In this document: positions 45,490 through 54,599 of the stretch, one piece after another
How the letters are laid out: each line of letters starts with the position of its first letter
Numbering within the stretch: the stretch's first letter is position 1
DNA from: an uncultured Trueperaceae bacterium
GTDB taxonomy: Bacteria; Deinococcota; Deinococci; Deinococcales; Trueperaceae
Direction of reading: 5' to 3'
Assembly: GCA_937873495.1 (NCBI GenBank)
Contig: CALMXZ010000007.1
Coordinates: forward strand, 43,501-107,500
DNA length: 64,000 bases
Notes under the pieces: generated by a model
Databases searched by the model: none
Seen by the model: the letters and a program-made list of their open reading frames with translations, nothing else
Told to the model about the DNA's origin: nothing
Program-made: the position numbers and the translations under genes

Positions 45490-47301
45490 ATGCCACTACG
45501 ACCTGATCTGCCTCCTGAGAAGCCGCTTGGAATGCCTGTATCGGACGCGCCCGCAATGGGCGCCGCCCCACTCGCCGGCCGACCGCAAGCCGAACGCCCG
45601 GCCATGGTAGACGCGGTCTCGTCCATCGACGAGTACCTCGATCGCACCGACTGGCGGGTCAACGCGAACGCCAACCAGGGCTACTCGCTCGGCGGGCTCA
45701 TCCTCAACATCTCCGGCAAGGTCGTCGCCAACTACTGGCTGACCAGCGTCTACCCGCCCGAGATCGGCAACGCCCACCGCGAGGGCGACATCCACATCCA
45801 CGACCTGGACATGTTGGCGGGCTACTGCGCCGGATGGTCGCTGCGCACGCTCATGACCGAGGGGCTCAACGGCGTGCCGGGCAAGGTCGAGGCCGGTCCA
45901 CCCAAGCATCTGTCGAGCGCGGTCGGTCAGATCGTCAACTTCCTCGGCACGCTGCAGAACGAGTGGGCGGGGGCCCAGGCCTTCAGTTCGTTCGACACGT
46001 ACATGGCCCCCTTCGTGCGGAAAGACCGGCTCGACTACGCCGCCGTGTTGCAGTCGATCCAGGAGCTCATCTACAACCTGAACGTGCCGTCGCGCTGGGG
46101 CACGCAGACGCCCTTCACCAACCTGACGTTCGACTGGACCTGCCCGGAGGACTTGCGAGACGACGTGCCCGTCATCGGCGGCGAGGAGATGCCCTTCACC
46201 TACGGCGACCTCCAGGCCGAGATGGACATGATCAACCGCGCCTACATGGAGGTCATGACCCGCGGCGATGCGAAGGGGCGCGTCTTCACCTTCCCAATCC
46301 CCACCTACAACATCGCCCCGGACTTCCCGTGGGACAGCGAGAACGCCGATCGCCTGTTCGACATGACCGCCAAGTACGGCCTGCCGTACTTCCAGAACTT
46401 CATCAACTCGGAACTGAAGCCGAACATGATCCGCTCGATGTGCTGCCGGCTGCAGCTCGACCTCACCGAGCTGCTGAAGCGCGGGAACGGCCTGTTCGGC
46501 AGCGCCGAGCAGACAGGGTCCATCGGCGTCGTGACGGTCAACTGCGCCCGCCTCGGCTACCTGCACCGGGGCGACGAGGCGGCCCTGTTCGAGCGCCTCG
46601 ATACGCTGCTCGAACTGGGCCGCGACAGCCTGGAGATCAAACGCCGGGTCGTGCAGCGTTACATGGACGAAGGGCTGTTCCCGTACACCAAGCGGTACCT
46701 CGGCACCCTCAGGAACCACTTCTCCACCCTCGGCGTCAACGGCGTCAACGAGATGATCCGCAACTTCACCTCCGACCGCGAGGACATCACGACGCCGTGG
46801 GGCCACGCGTTCGCTGTGCGCCTGCTCGACCACGTGCGTGCGCGCATAAAGTCGTTCCAGGCCGAGACGGGGACCATGTTCAACCTGGAAGCGACCCCGG
46901 CGGAAGGCACGACCTACCGCTTCGCCAAGGAAGACCGCAAGCGCTACCCGGACATCCTGCAGGCCGGCACCGAGGCGAACCCCTACTACACGAACTCCAG
47001 CCAGCTCCCCGTCAGCTTCACCGACGATCCGTTCGAGGCCCTGTCGCGCCAGGATGAGTTGCAGCGCAAGTACACCGGGGGCACGGTCCTCCACCTGTAC
47101 ATGGGCTCGCGGCTCTCGTCGGGCGAAGCGTGCAAGAAGCTCGTGCGCCGGGCCCTCACCAACTTCCACCTGCCCTACATCACCATCACGCCTACCTTCT
47201 CGATCTGCCCGGAGCACGGGTACATCGAGGGCGAGCACGCCTACTGCCCGAAGTGCGACGTCGAACGGCTGGCAGCCAAGAGGCTGGCGGCCGCGTCGTG
47301 A
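45490..47301 (+). CDS. nrdD: Anaerobic ribonucleoside-triphosphate reductase, catalytic part without glycyl-radical domain
   Basis: 603 residues. Class III reductase: NANANQGYSLGGLILNISGK, EGDIHIHDLD, NVPSRWGTQTPFTNLTFDW, FPIPTYNI and the ITPTFSICPEHGYIEGEH segment leading to the CPKC zinc site (Cys, His, Cys, Cys as likely ligands). The protein then ends 14 residues later. The R-x-x-G-Y glycyl-radical loop that normally follows in the same chain is missing and is encoded by the next ORF. Start: ATG at 45490 (GTG-containing upstream bases; the GTG-type start at 45484 is an alternative). First gene of the nrdD - radical domain - nrdG operon. Confidence 0.92.
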   Translation: MPLRPDLPPEKPLGMPVSDAPAMGAAPLAGRPQAERPAMVDAVSSIDEYLDRTDWRVNANANQGYSLGGLILNISGKVVANYWLTSVYPPEIGNAHREGDIHIHDLDMLAGYCAGWSLRTLMTEGLNGVPGKVEAGPPKHLSSAVGQIVNFLGTLQNEWAGAQAFSSFDTYMAPFVRKDRLDYAAVLQSIQELIYNLNVPSRWGTQTPFTNLTFDWTCPEDLRDDVPVIGGEEMPFTYGDLQAEMDMINRAYMEVMTRGDAKGRVFTFPIPTYNIAPDFPWDSENADRLFDMTAKYGLPYFQNFINSELKPNMIRSMCCRLQLDLTELLKRGNGLFGSAEQTGSIGVVTVNCARLGYLHRGDEAALFERLDTLLELGRDSLEIKRRVVQRYMDEGLFPYTKRYLGTLRNHFSTLGVNGVNEMIRNFTSDREDITTPWGHAFAVRLLDHVRARIKSFQAETGTMFNLEATPAEGTTYRFAKEDRKRYPDILQAGTEANPYYTNSSQLPVSFTDDPFEALSRQDELQRKYTGGTVLHLYMGSRLSSGEACKKLVRRALTNFHLPYITITPTFSICPEHGYIEGEHAYCPKCDVERLAAKRLAAAS

Positions 47302-47314
47302 AAGGACGTGTGTC

Positions 47315-47521
47315 ATGAGCGAAAGCACCCGAACCATCCTCGAGCAGGCGCCGAAGGCCGCCGGTGCGGAGGTCTTCCTGACCGACGACGAGCGCCAACC
47401 GTGCGAGGTATGGACGCGCGTGATGGGTTACCACCGACCCGTCTCTTCGTTCAACCGCGGCAAGAAGGGGGAGCATGCCGAGCGCCAGTTCTTCGACGAA
47501 GCGCGCGCCAAGCTCGACTGA
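47315..47521 (+). CDS. Separate glycyl-radical domain of the anaerobic ribonucleotide reductase
   Basis: 68 residues. The C-terminal half CEVWTRVMGYHRPVSSFNRG carries the R-V-M-G-Y glycyl-radical motif and the following N-x-G-K seen at the end of one-piece NrdD proteins. The first ~29 residues have no counterpart there. It has its own ribosome site (AAAGGA, 8 nt before the ATG), 13 bp after the nrdD stop and in another frame. It must join the nrdD product to form an active site, with the Gly radical generated by NrdG. This is comparable in principle to the stand-alone glycyl-radical protein GrcA/YfiD, which repairs pyruvate formate-lyase. Confidence 0.88.
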   Translation: MSESTRTILEQAPKAAGAEVFLTDDERQPCEVWTRVMGYHRPVSSFNRGKKGEHAERQFFDEARAKLD

Positions 47522-48146
47522 ACTGCGGGTCGGGGGCCTCGCCCGGCTGTCCACTTGCGACTGGCCGGGCGAGCTCGTCGCCACGGTGTTCCTCCAGGGC
47601 TGCCCCTGGGCGTGCGGCTACTGCCACAACCCCCACCTGATCCCGCCCAACGCGGAGCCGGCCATGCCGTGGTCGGACGTGCTGGCCTTCCTCGAGACGC
47701 GGCGCGGCCTGCTGGACGGCGTCGTGTTCTCGGGCGGCGAGCCGACCCTCCAGGCCGCCCTGCCGGCGGCCATGCGCGAGGTCAAGGCGCTCGGCTTCCG
47801 CATCGGCCTGCATAGCGCCGGCCCGTACCCGGCACGCCTGGCGGAGGTGCTACCGCTGGTCGACTGGCTCGGGTTCGACGTCAAGGCCGCGTTCGACGAG
47901 TACGAGCGCATCACCGGGGTGGCCGGGAGCGGTCATCGAGCGAAGGCCAGCCTCCTTCACGTCCTGGCCAGCGGCGTCGAGTGCGACTTCCGCACGACCG
48001 TGCACGACGCTTTGCTCGACGCCGCCGCGCTGGCGCGCATGGACGCCGAGCTCCAGGCGCTCGGCGTCAACCACCATCGGCTCCAACCATTCCGGCCGAC
48101 CGGCTGCACCACGGCAGCGTTGCTGGCGCCCGCCTCAGGCAGCTAG
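47475..48146 (+). CDS. nrdG: Anaerobic ribonucleotide reductase activating enzyme (radical SAM)
   Basis: 223 residues. Radical SAM cluster motif GCPWACGYC (C-x3-C-x2-C), SAM-binding VVFSGGEPTLQ and the N-terminal LRVGGLARLSTCDWPG. The pattern fits the NrdG2 branch of activases. It forms the glycyl radical on the reductase using SAM and electrons from an Fe-S cluster. The start (ATG 47475, GGGGGAG directly before) lies inside the radical-domain ORF, overlapping it by 47 bp, so the three genes are tightly coupled. A hairpin starts within its last codons. Confidence 0.9.
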   Translation: MPSASSSTKRAPSSTELRVGGLARLSTCDWPGELVATVFLQGCPWACGYCHNPHLIPPNAEPAMPWSDVLAFLETRRGLLDGVVFSGGEPTLQAALPAAMREVKALGFRIGLHSAGPYPARLAEVLPLVDWLGFDVKAAFDEYERITGVAGSGHRAKASLLHVLASGVECDFRTTVHDALLDAAALARMDAELQALGVNHHRLQPFRPTGCTTAALLAPASGS

Positions 48147-48168
48147 GCTCCTCTAACCGCCTGAGGCC
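48133..48168 (+). terminator. Terminator of the nrd operon
   Basis: Perfect 9-bp inverted repeat GCCTCAGGC / GCCTGAGGC (arms 48133-48141, 48160-48168) spanning the nrdG stop codon, just before the riboswitch promoter. Confidence 0.7.
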
Positions 48169-48174
48169 CGACCT

Positions 48175-48203
48175 TGACGCCCCCGGCACGGTCCGCCTAC
48201 CAT
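48175..48203 (+). promoter_or_regulatory. Promoter of the metE riboswitch transcript
   Basis: -35 TTGACG (48175-48180), 17-nt spacer, -10 TACCAT (48198-48203), directly before the riboswitch. Confidence 0.7.
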
Positions 48204-48210
48204 CGTCTGG

Positions 48211-48394
48211 TCGAGGTTCTCCGCCGTCCGCGGCGGAGCTAAGAGGGAATACGGTGCGCCGTGATGGCAATTCCGTAGCTGCCCCCGCAACTGAAGGCGG
48301 CGAGCCTTCGCCCACGTAAGCGCCACTGAAGCACTAGCTTCGGGAAGGTCGGGCGAGCGCGTTGACCCGCGAGCCAGGAGACCTGCCCCGACAG
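48211..48394 (+). ncRNA. Cobalamin (B12) riboswitch controlling metE
   Basis: Conserved cobalamin-riboswitch blocks occur in order: GGGAATACGGTGC (48245), CCGTAGCTGCCCCCGCAACTG (the B12 box region, about 48271-48291), CGCCACTG (48320), GGGAAGGTCGGGC (about 48342) and GCCAGGAGACCTGCC (48373-48387). Downstream hairpins (GGGG-TG-CCCC near 48412 and CCGGCC/GGCCGG near 48439-48454) can act as the expression platform before the metE start. B12 binding would shut off this B12-independent methionine synthase. Confidence 0.92.
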
Positions 48395-48507
48395 AGTGAT
48401 ACGTCCTCGGGCGGGGTGCCCCGGTGGTCGCACGCCTTCCCGGCCCGTTGGCCGGATCCAGCACGCGTCCGCTCATGCCTTCGCACCGACCTGAAGGGGT
48501 TGAGTAG

Positions 48508-50823
48508 ATGTCGTCACGTTCGGTTCCGGTCAGCACCCTAGGCGTCCCGCGCATCGGCCCGCGGCGCGAACTCAAGACCGCGCTCGAGGCCTACTGGTCG
48601 GGCAAGATGGACGCCGCCAGCCTGCTCGAGACGGCCTCCGGCCTAAGAGTCGCCAACTGGGCTCGCCAACACGCGCTCGGCATCACCGACATCCCTTCCA
48701 ACGACTTCTCCCTCTACGATCATGTCCTCGACACGGCCGTCATGGTCGGCGCCGTCCCGGACGTCTACGGTTGGACCGGCGGTCCGGTACCGCTCGACAC
48801 CTACTTCGCCATGGCGCGAGGCGGCCGCACCGCGGCAGGAGCCGAGGACGGCCACGGCGGGTCGGGCGTCCGCGCCCTGGAGATGACGAAGTGGTTCGAC
48901 ACGAACTACCACTACATGGTGCCCGAGTTCGGTCCTCGGCAAAGCTTCGCCCTGACCGGCACCAAGCCGGTGGACGAGTTCCTGGAGGCCAAGTCTCTCG
49001 GTTACCACACGCGGCCAGTCGTGCTCGGGCCGGTCACGTTCCTGAAGCTGGGCAAAGGCGTCGGCGTCGAACCCCTCGCGCTCCTGGAGGGGCTGCTGCC
49101 CGTCTACGTCGAACTGCTCGGTCGGCTCGCGACCGCCGGCGCCACTTGGGTGCAGCTCGATGAGCCGTGCCTCGCGCTGGACCTGAGTGAGCGCGAGCAG
49201 GCCGCGCTGCGGACGGCCTACGCCGCCTTCGCGGCCGAGGTGCCCGGCTTGAAGGTCATGCTCACGACGTACTTCGGCGGCCTGGGCGACAACCTCGACG
49301 TCGCCCTCTCCCTCCCCGTGGCGGGGCTCCACCTCGACCTGGTGCGGGCACCCGAGCAACTGACGGACGTCGTCGCCAAGGCCCCGCGGACGTTGCGGCT
49401 GTCGCTCGGGGTGATCGACGGCCGCAACGTGTGGCGCACCGACCTGCCCAAGCTCCTCGACCGTCTGGAGCCGGTCTTGGCGCAGCGCCCCGAGCTCGAG
49501 GTCGAGATCGCACCCTCCTGCTCGCTCTTGCACGTGCCCATCGACCTCGACCTCGAGACGGGCCTGGACGCGGGCGTGAAGGAGTGGCTGGCCTTCTCCG
49601 TGCAGAAGATGGGCGAGCTGGCCACCCTCGGCAAGGCGCTGGGCGACGGTCGGGGAGCCGTGGCGGACGAACTCGCCGCCTCCGCCAAGGCAGCGGCCGA
49701 TCGCGCCGCGTCCGTGAGGGTCAACGACCCGGCGGTCCGCGCCCGCGTGGCGGCGGTCGACGCCGGCATGCGCCGCCGCGCGAGCCCCTTCGCGGAACGC
49801 ATCGCCCTCCAGCACGCCCGCCTGCGTCTGCCTAAGTTCCCGACCACCACCATCGGCTCGTTCCCACAGACGGCGGAGGTGCGCAAGACGCGCGCCGCCC
49901 ACGCCAAGGGGGCACTGACCGACGCCCAGTACGAACAGTTCCTGCGCGAAGAGACAAAGCGCGCCGTGCGCTGGCAGGAAGAGGTAGGGCTCGACGTGCT
50001 CGTGCACGGCGAGTTCGAGCGCAACGACATGGTGCAGTACTTCGGCGAGCGCCTCGCCGGGTTCGTCTTCACGCAGCACGCCTGGGTGCAGAGCTACGGT
50101 TCGCGCTACGTGCGCCCGCCGATCCTCTTCGGCGACGTGTCGCGCCCCGAGCCCATGACGGTGAAATGGTGGAGCTACGCGCAGTCGCTCACCGACAAGC
50201 CCCTCAAAGGCATGCTCACGGGCCCGGTGACCATCCTCAACTGGTCGTTCGTGCGCGACGACCTGCCGCGCAGCGCGGTGTGCCGCCAACTCGCGCTCGC
50301 CATCCGCGACGAGGTCTTGGATCTCGAGGCGGCGGGCGCCAAGATCATCCAGATCGACGAGGCGGCCCTGCGCGAGGGCCTACCCCTGCGGCGGGCCGAC
50401 TGGCAGGGCTACCTCGACTGGGCGGTGGAGTGCTTCCGCATCGCCACGTCTGGCGTCGCCGACGCCACCCAGATCCACACCCACATGTGCTACTCGGAGT
50501 TCAACGACATCATGGCCGCCATCGCGAGCATGGACGCCGACGTCATCTCCATCGAGACCTCGCGCTCCAGGATGGAGCTGCTCGGAGCGTTCAAGTCGTT
50601 CAAGTACCCGAACGAGATCGGGCCTGGCGTCTACGACATCCACTCCCCGCGCGTGCCGAGCACCGACGAGATCCTGCGCCTGCTGCGCCTCGCCCGGGAG
50701 TTGCTGGCGGACGAGCAGCTCTGGGTGAACCCGGACTGCGGGCTCAAGACCCGCGGCTGGGCGGAAGTGCGGCCCGCCCTAGTCAACATGGTCGCCGCCG
50801 CCAAGGAGCTGCGGAGCGCCTAG
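48508..50823 (+). CDS. metE: Cobalamin-independent methionine synthase
   Basis: 771 residues. It transfers a methyl group from 5-methyltetrahydropteroyl-polyglutamate to homocysteine. The N-terminal barrel has RIGPRRELKTALEAYW. The catalytic barrel has FPTTTIGSFPQT, QIDEAALREGLPLR, the zinc ligands in HTHMCYSEF (~657-661) and NPDCGLKTRGW (Cys ~745). AAGGGG lies upstream of the ATG at 48508. A cobalamin riboswitch in the leader explains the choice of this enzyme when B12 is scarce and predicts a B12-dependent MetH elsewhere in the genome. Confidence 0.96.
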   Translation: MSSRSVPVSTLGVPRIGPRRELKTALEAYWSGKMDAASLLETASGLRVANWARQHALGITDIPSNDFSLYDHVLDTAVMVGAVPDVYGWTGGPVPLDTYFAMARGGRTAAGAEDGHGGSGVRALEMTKWFDTNYHYMVPEFGPRQSFALTGTKPVDEFLEAKSLGYHTRPVVLGPVTFLKLGKGVGVEPLALLEGLLPVYVELLGRLATAGATWVQLDEPCLALDLSEREQAALRTAYAAFAAEVPGLKVMLTTYFGGLGDNLDVALSLPVAGLHLDLVRAPEQLTDVVAKAPRTLRLSLGVIDGRNVWRTDLPKLLDRLEPVLAQRPELEVEIAPSCSLLHVPIDLDLETGLDAGVKEWLAFSVQKMGELATLGKALGDGRGAVADELAASAKAAADRAASVRVNDPAVRARVAAVDAGMRRRASPFAERIALQHARLRLPKFPTTTIGSFPQTAEVRKTRAAHAKGALTDAQYEQFLREETKRAVRWQEEVGLDVLVHGEFERNDMVQYFGERLAGFVFTQHAWVQSYGSRYVRPPILFGDVSRPEPMTVKWWSYAQSLTDKPLKGMLTGPVTILNWSFVRDDLPRSAVCRQLALAIRDEVLDLEAAGAKIIQIDEAALREGLPLRRADWQGYLDWAVECFRIATSGVADATQIHTHMCYSEFNDIMAAIASMDADVISIETSRSRMELLGAFKSFKYPNEIGPGVYDIHSPRVPSTDEILRLLRLARELLADEQLWVNPDCGLKTRGWAEVRPALVNMVAAAKELRSA

Positions 50824-50854
50824 TTGCCGGGAGGTGCTCCGCCGGGGGCGGTGA

Positions 50855-50860
50855 TAAGCT
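50855..50860 (+). promoter_or_regulatory. Leaderless -10 box of rph
   Basis: TAAGCT, 7 nt before the ATG at 50868; no ribosome site. Confidence 0.55.
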
Positions 50861-50867
50861 CCCCGTC

Positions 50868-51590
50868 ATGAGCGCACCGAAGCGCGAAGGTCGCGCCGCC
50901 ACCGAGCTGAGGCCCGTGAAGGTAGAGCTCGGCTACAACCCACACGCCGAAGGGTCGGCCGTGATCACGTGGGGTCGCACCGTGATCGCGGCCACTGTGA
51001 CCATCGAAGCCAAGCTGCCACCGCACCTTCGCGCCACGGCGCACAAGGGCGGCTGGCTCACGGCCGAGTACGCGCTCCTCCCCCGCAGCACCAAGGAGCG
51101 CGTGGCACGCGAACGGCTCTACGCCTCCGGCCGCACCCAGGAGATCCAGCGCCTCATGGGTCGGGCGCTGCGCAGCACGGTCGACCTCGACCTGTTCAAG
51201 GGCAAGACCATCACCGTCGACGCCGACGTGCTCGTCGCCGACGGTGGCACCCGTTGCGCCGCCATCCTCGCCGGCTACGCCGCGCTGCACCAGGCGGCCG
51301 ACAAGCTCGTGTTCCGGGGCGGCGTCGCCGAGTGGCCGCTGCGCCACGAGGTCGCGGCCGTGAGCGTCGGGGTGGTGGACGGCGAGACGCGCGTCGACCT
51401 CGACCACGCGGAAGACGCCGCCGCCGAACTCGACCTCAACGTGGTCGCCACGGCCTCGGGCGACGTGCTCGAGGTCCAGGGCGGCAGCGAGACGGGTCCG
51501 GTCGCGGCGGAGCGCTACGTCGCGCTCGTCGGGGCCGGCGTGGCAGCCGTGGAACGCCTCCTCGCCCAAGTGCGAGGGCAGCTCAAGTGA
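50868..51590 (+). CDS. rph: Ribonuclease PH
   Basis: 240 residues from the ATG at 50868. It trims tRNA 3' ends by phosphorolysis. Family motifs: GRTVIAATVTIEAKLPPHL, GWLTAEYALLPRST (family M-L-P-R-S-T), GRTQEIQRLMGRALR, the active-site VDADVLVADGGTR, and EDAAAELDLNVVATASG with catalytic Asp. Followed 13 bp downstream by rdgB, a common pairing in bacteria. Confidence 0.95.
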   Translation: MSAPKREGRAATELRPVKVELGYNPHAEGSAVITWGRTVIAATVTIEAKLPPHLRATAHKGGWLTAEYALLPRSTKERVARERLYASGRTQEIQRLMGRALRSTVDLDLFKGKTITVDADVLVADGGTRCAAILAGYAALHQAADKLVFRGGVAEWPLRHEVAAVSVGVVDGETRVDLDHAEDAAAELDLNVVATASGDVLEVQGGSETGPVAAERYVALVGAGVAAVERLLAQVRGQLK

Positions 51591-51603
51591 CGAGGCGCCG
51601 CGA

Positions 51604-52299
51604 GTGACGCACGACCAGAACCAAGATGACGCGGAGGCGAGCGCCGCGAGCCCCGGGGTAATACGCATCGCCGTCGCCACCCAGAACCCTGGCAAGCTCC
51701 GCGAGTTCGCGGATGCCCTGGCCGGTCTCCCGTTCGAGCTGGTGGCGGCGGGCGACCTCGGTATCACCGAGTTTCCGGAGGAGAACGGCGCCACCTACGA
51801 GGAGAACGCGCTCATCAAGGCGGGGCACATCGCCCTCACCACGGGTCTGCCCGCGCTGTCCGACGACTCGGGCCTCGAAGTAGACGCGCTGGCGGGCGCC
51901 CCCGGCATCTACACCGCCCGCTTCGGCGGCCCCGGCCTCACGGACGGCGAGCGCATGGCGCACCTGCTGCAGCGGCTGAGGAAGGTGCCGGACGCGGAGC
52001 GCACGGCCCGGTTCGTCGCGGTCATCGTGCTCGCCACGCCAGCCGGGGCCGTGGAGGCCTTCAGGGGCGAGAGCGAGGGGCGCGTGCTACAAGGCCCGCG
52101 CGGCGCGCATGGCTTCGGTTACGACCCCATCTTCTTCAGCACGGAGCTAGGCAAGGGCTTCGCGGAGGCGACCCTGGCGGAGAAGCGCGGTGTGAGCCAT
52201 CGGGGGCGCGCCCTCGCGGCCTTCGCCGCGTGGGCCACGACGCCGACCGGGACCGAGGTCCTGCTGGACACGACGCCCAGGCAGCTCGACTTCGACTAG
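51604..52299 (+). CDS. rdgB: XTP/dITP diphosphatase (RdgB/HAM1)
   Basis: 231 residues. It hydrolyses non-canonical purine triphosphates to keep them out of DNA. Motifs: VATQNPGKLREF, TYEENALIKAGHIA, ALSDDSGLEVDALAGAPGIYTARF and GFGYDPIFF, with the C-terminal SHRGRAL. The first ~17 residues are extra. The GTG start at 51604 has GAGG 8 nt upstream. Operon with rph; convergent with glpX. Confidence 0.95.
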   Translation: MTHDQNQDDAEASAASPGVIRIAVATQNPGKLREFADALAGLPFELVAAGDLGITEFPEENGATYEENALIKAGHIALTTGLPALSDDSGLEVDALAGAPGIYTARFGGPGLTDGERMAHLLQRLRKVPDAERTARFVAVIVLATPAGAVEAFRGESEGRVLQGPRGAHGFGYDPIFFSTELGKGFAEATLAEKRGVSHRGRALAAFAAWATTPTGTEVLLDTTPRQLDFD

Positions 52300-52306
52300 C
52301 CCAGCC

Positions 52307-53392
52307 TCACACCTGGATGGTCACGCGCGCGCCGTCGCCGAGCAGGTGCACGGAGTCCGTGAAGCGTATGACGCGGGAGCGGTAGCCCATCGTGATGCTG
52401 TGCGTGCGCGCGCCGTTCTTGAAGAACTTGACGCCGCGCAGGAGGTCGCCGTCCGTTATGCCCGTGGCGCTGAAGACGATGTCGCGGCCAGGCGCCAGGT
52501 CCTCCGTGCGGTAGACGCGGTCCTCGCTCGCCCCGGCCGCCTGCAGGCGCCGGCGCTCGTCCTCGTTGCGCGGGCGGAAGCGCCCGTGGATCTCCCCACC
52601 GAGGCACTTGAGCGCAGCCGCTGCAAGCACCCCTTCCGGCGCGCCGCCGATGCCCATGACCGCGTGCACGTTGGTGCCGCGCACCGCGGCCGCCAGGGCG
52701 GCGATGACGTCGCCGTCGCCGATGAGCTTGACGCGCGCACCGGCCTCGCGCACCTCGCGCACGAGCTGCTCGTGGCGGGGGCGGTCGAGGATCACGACCG
52801 TCAGGTCGTCAACCGCCCGGTCGAGCGACAGCGCGACGCCGCGTAGGTTCGCGGCGACGGGCCAGGTCAGGTCGACCCTGCCCTTGGCGGGCGGACCGAC
52901 GATGAGCTTCTCCATGTAGGTGTCAGGCGCCTGGAAGAGGCCGCCGCGCTCGGCCATCGCGATGACCGCCACGGAGTTGTTGATCATCCGCGCCGTGATG
53001 TTGGTGCCCTCTACGGGGTCGACGGCGATGTCGACCTCCCAGTCGTCCGGCCCGGCGGTGCCGACCTTCTCGCCGATATAGAGCATCGGCGCCTCGTCGC
53101 GCTCGCCCTCGCCGATGACGATCTCGCCGGCGATGGGGAGCTCGTTCAGGACGGAACGCATGGCGTCGACGCCGGCCTGGTCGACCAGATCGGCGTCGCC
53201 CTTGCCGGCCACCCGGCTGGCGGCGATGGCCGCCTGCTCGGTCACCCTGACCGTGTCGAGCACGAGCGCCGCCTCCAGACCGCCGCTACGCACGACGCTC
53301 CTGGTGGCCTTGCGCTCCCCGCCCGCCGCCCTCACACCGGCCGTCTGCTTGCCGCCGGCATCCTTGAGCTCACCATCTGTTGGCTTGGTCAT
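52307..53392 (-). CDS. glpX: Class II fructose-1,6-bisphosphatase (GlpX)
   Basis: 361 residues. Gluconeogenic enzyme, metal dependent. Motifs: [18 protein letters not shown], the metal site [21 protein letters not shown] and the [19 protein letters not shown] stretch that binds the sugar phosphate. The first ~30 residues (Lys/Gly-rich) have no counterpart in the family and may be a mis-called or lineage-specific extension. Single gene. Confidence 0.94.
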   Translation of the reverse strand: MTKPTDGELKDAGGKQTAGVRAAGGERKATRSVVRSGGLEAALVLDTVRVTEQAAIAASRVAGKGDADLVDQAGVDAMRSVLNELPIAGEIVIGEGERDEAPMLYIGEKVGTAGPDDWEVDIAVDPVEGTNITARMINNSVAVIAMAERGGLFQAPDTYMEKLIVGPPAKGRVDLTWPVAANLRGVALSLDRAVDDLTVVILDRPRHEQLVREVREAGARVKLIGDGDVIAALAAAVRGTNVHAVMGIGGAPEGVLAAAALKCLGGEIHGRFRPRNEDERRRLQAAGASEDRVYRTEDLAPGRDIVFSATGITDGDLLRGVKFFKNGARTHSITMGYRSRVIRFTDSVHLLGDGARVTIQV

Positions 53393-53461
53393 ACCCCACT
53401 ATGCGCTCATGGCGGGCACGGCGCCGAGCGGTTTCCGCCACTCGCGGTAGACCGGGGGCCG

Positions 53462-54544
53462 TCAGGGCGCCAGCGGCGTAAGCTCGCCGCCAAAGTACGT
53501 GAAGCCTTCCGGCGGCTCGGGCAGCACGAAGGTCGACATCGGATAGGCGGAGTGGTCGGGTATGCCGAGGGAGTCGAGCATGGCCACCACCCAGCTGATC
53601 GAGCGGTTGTAATGCTTGCCGAGATCGGAGTGCGACTCCGTCGCCGTTATGCCCCAGATGTTCGTGTGCGTGCCGTTGATGCGCACGTTCACGTGGTCGT
53701 CGGTCAGCACGTTCGGATCGAGCGAGAAGAGGCGGAACGTCGTGCGCACTTCCAGACCGTAGATGACGTTGGCGGGCACGACGTCGTTGATGTTCTGCCG
53801 TTCGGCCTGCCCAGGCACGTCGAGCGTGCCGCACGGGTCGCCCTGGTCGAGCGGGAAGGGGATCGTCCACGGGCCGTCCACGAACGTCTCCTTGACGTAC
53901 TGCTTGTGCTTGTTCCACCACATCCAGCACACGGCGTCGAGCGCTACGAAGGAGTCGAACGTGACGTCGAGGTTGTTCATGGCCAGCAGCGACGCCCAGA
54001 CCGTGCCGTGCGAGTGCCCGACGAGGACTACCCTGGTCGGGTCGGCGATCCCGTCGATCCAGTCGCGTTTCACCTCGTCGAGGTACGCCTGCGCCTGGAG
54101 GTAGCCGGGTTCGATCTTGCCGCTGATGGAGCTGTAGTGGCTCGTGGCGAACGACGACACGCTGAAGACCTCGACCTTCGCGAGGCCGAGGCGCGTGTAG
54201 GCCGAGGCGATGGCGTCCAGCACGGCCACGCCACCCGTCGAGTCGCTCGCGTTACTCAAGTACGACCAAGTGCTGCGCGTGTCGCACACGAGGCCGCAAT
54301 GCCCGGAGAAGGCGATGATCACGAGATCCGGCGCGTCGGACGGCCGCGGGCGCAGCGTGGCGCTTGGAGCGACGGTCGGCACGTAGCCGATCCCGTCCAG
54401 CGGCGAGCCGCTCGACGTGGTGCGCGTGGCACCCGCCCGCGCCAGGTCGTCGCGGGAAGCCGCCGGGGCGCACGCGACGACCGCCAGCGCCCCGAGCGCG
54501 GCGAGGGCTAGGCAGACGGTAGCGGCGAGGAAACGGCGGCGCAT
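53462..54544 (-). CDS. Alpha/beta-hydrolase-like lipoprotein
   Basis: 360 residues. Signal peptide with lipobox VVAC (Cys25), so anchored outside the cytoplasm. TRVVLVGHSHGTVWASLL holds a G-x-S-x-G-type nucleophile elbow (GHSHG). Asp in LFSLDPNVLTDDHVNV and His in TESHSDLGKHYN are candidates for the rest of the triad. DLVIIAFSGHCGL may be the oxyanion region. A lipase/esterase or PGAP1-like role is an inference; the substrate is unknown. TAGGCT lies 9 nt before the ATG. Confidence 0.7.
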   Translation of the reverse strand: MRRRFLAATVCLALAALGALAVVACAPAASRDDLARAGATRTTSSGSPLDGIGYVPTVAPSATLRPRPSDAPDLVIIAFSGHCGLVCDTRSTWSYLSNASDSTGGVAVLDAIASAYTRLGLAKVEVFSVSSFATSHYSSISGKIEPGYLQAQAYLDEVKRDWIDGIADPTRVVLVGHSHGTVWASLLAMNNLDVTFDSFVALDAVCWMWWNKHKQYVKETFVDGPWTIPFPLDQGDPCGTLDVPGQAERQNINDVVPANVIYGLEVRTTFRLFSLDPNVLTDDHVNVRINGTHTNIWGITATESHSDLGKHYNRSISWVVAMLDSLGIPDHSAYPMSTFVLPEPPEGFTYFGGELTPLAP

Positions 54545-54599
54545 GCACCAACGAGCCTACGACCTCGACCGTCGTCTTGGGTAGTCCGGGAGACCGCGC

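Noticed and set aside
45490..47521. Simple sequencing frameshift as the cause of the split nrdD
   Set aside because: The second ORF has its own ribosome site and ATG, and fusing the frames would add far more residues than a normal NrdD has between the zinc site and radical loop. Not fully excluded without reads.
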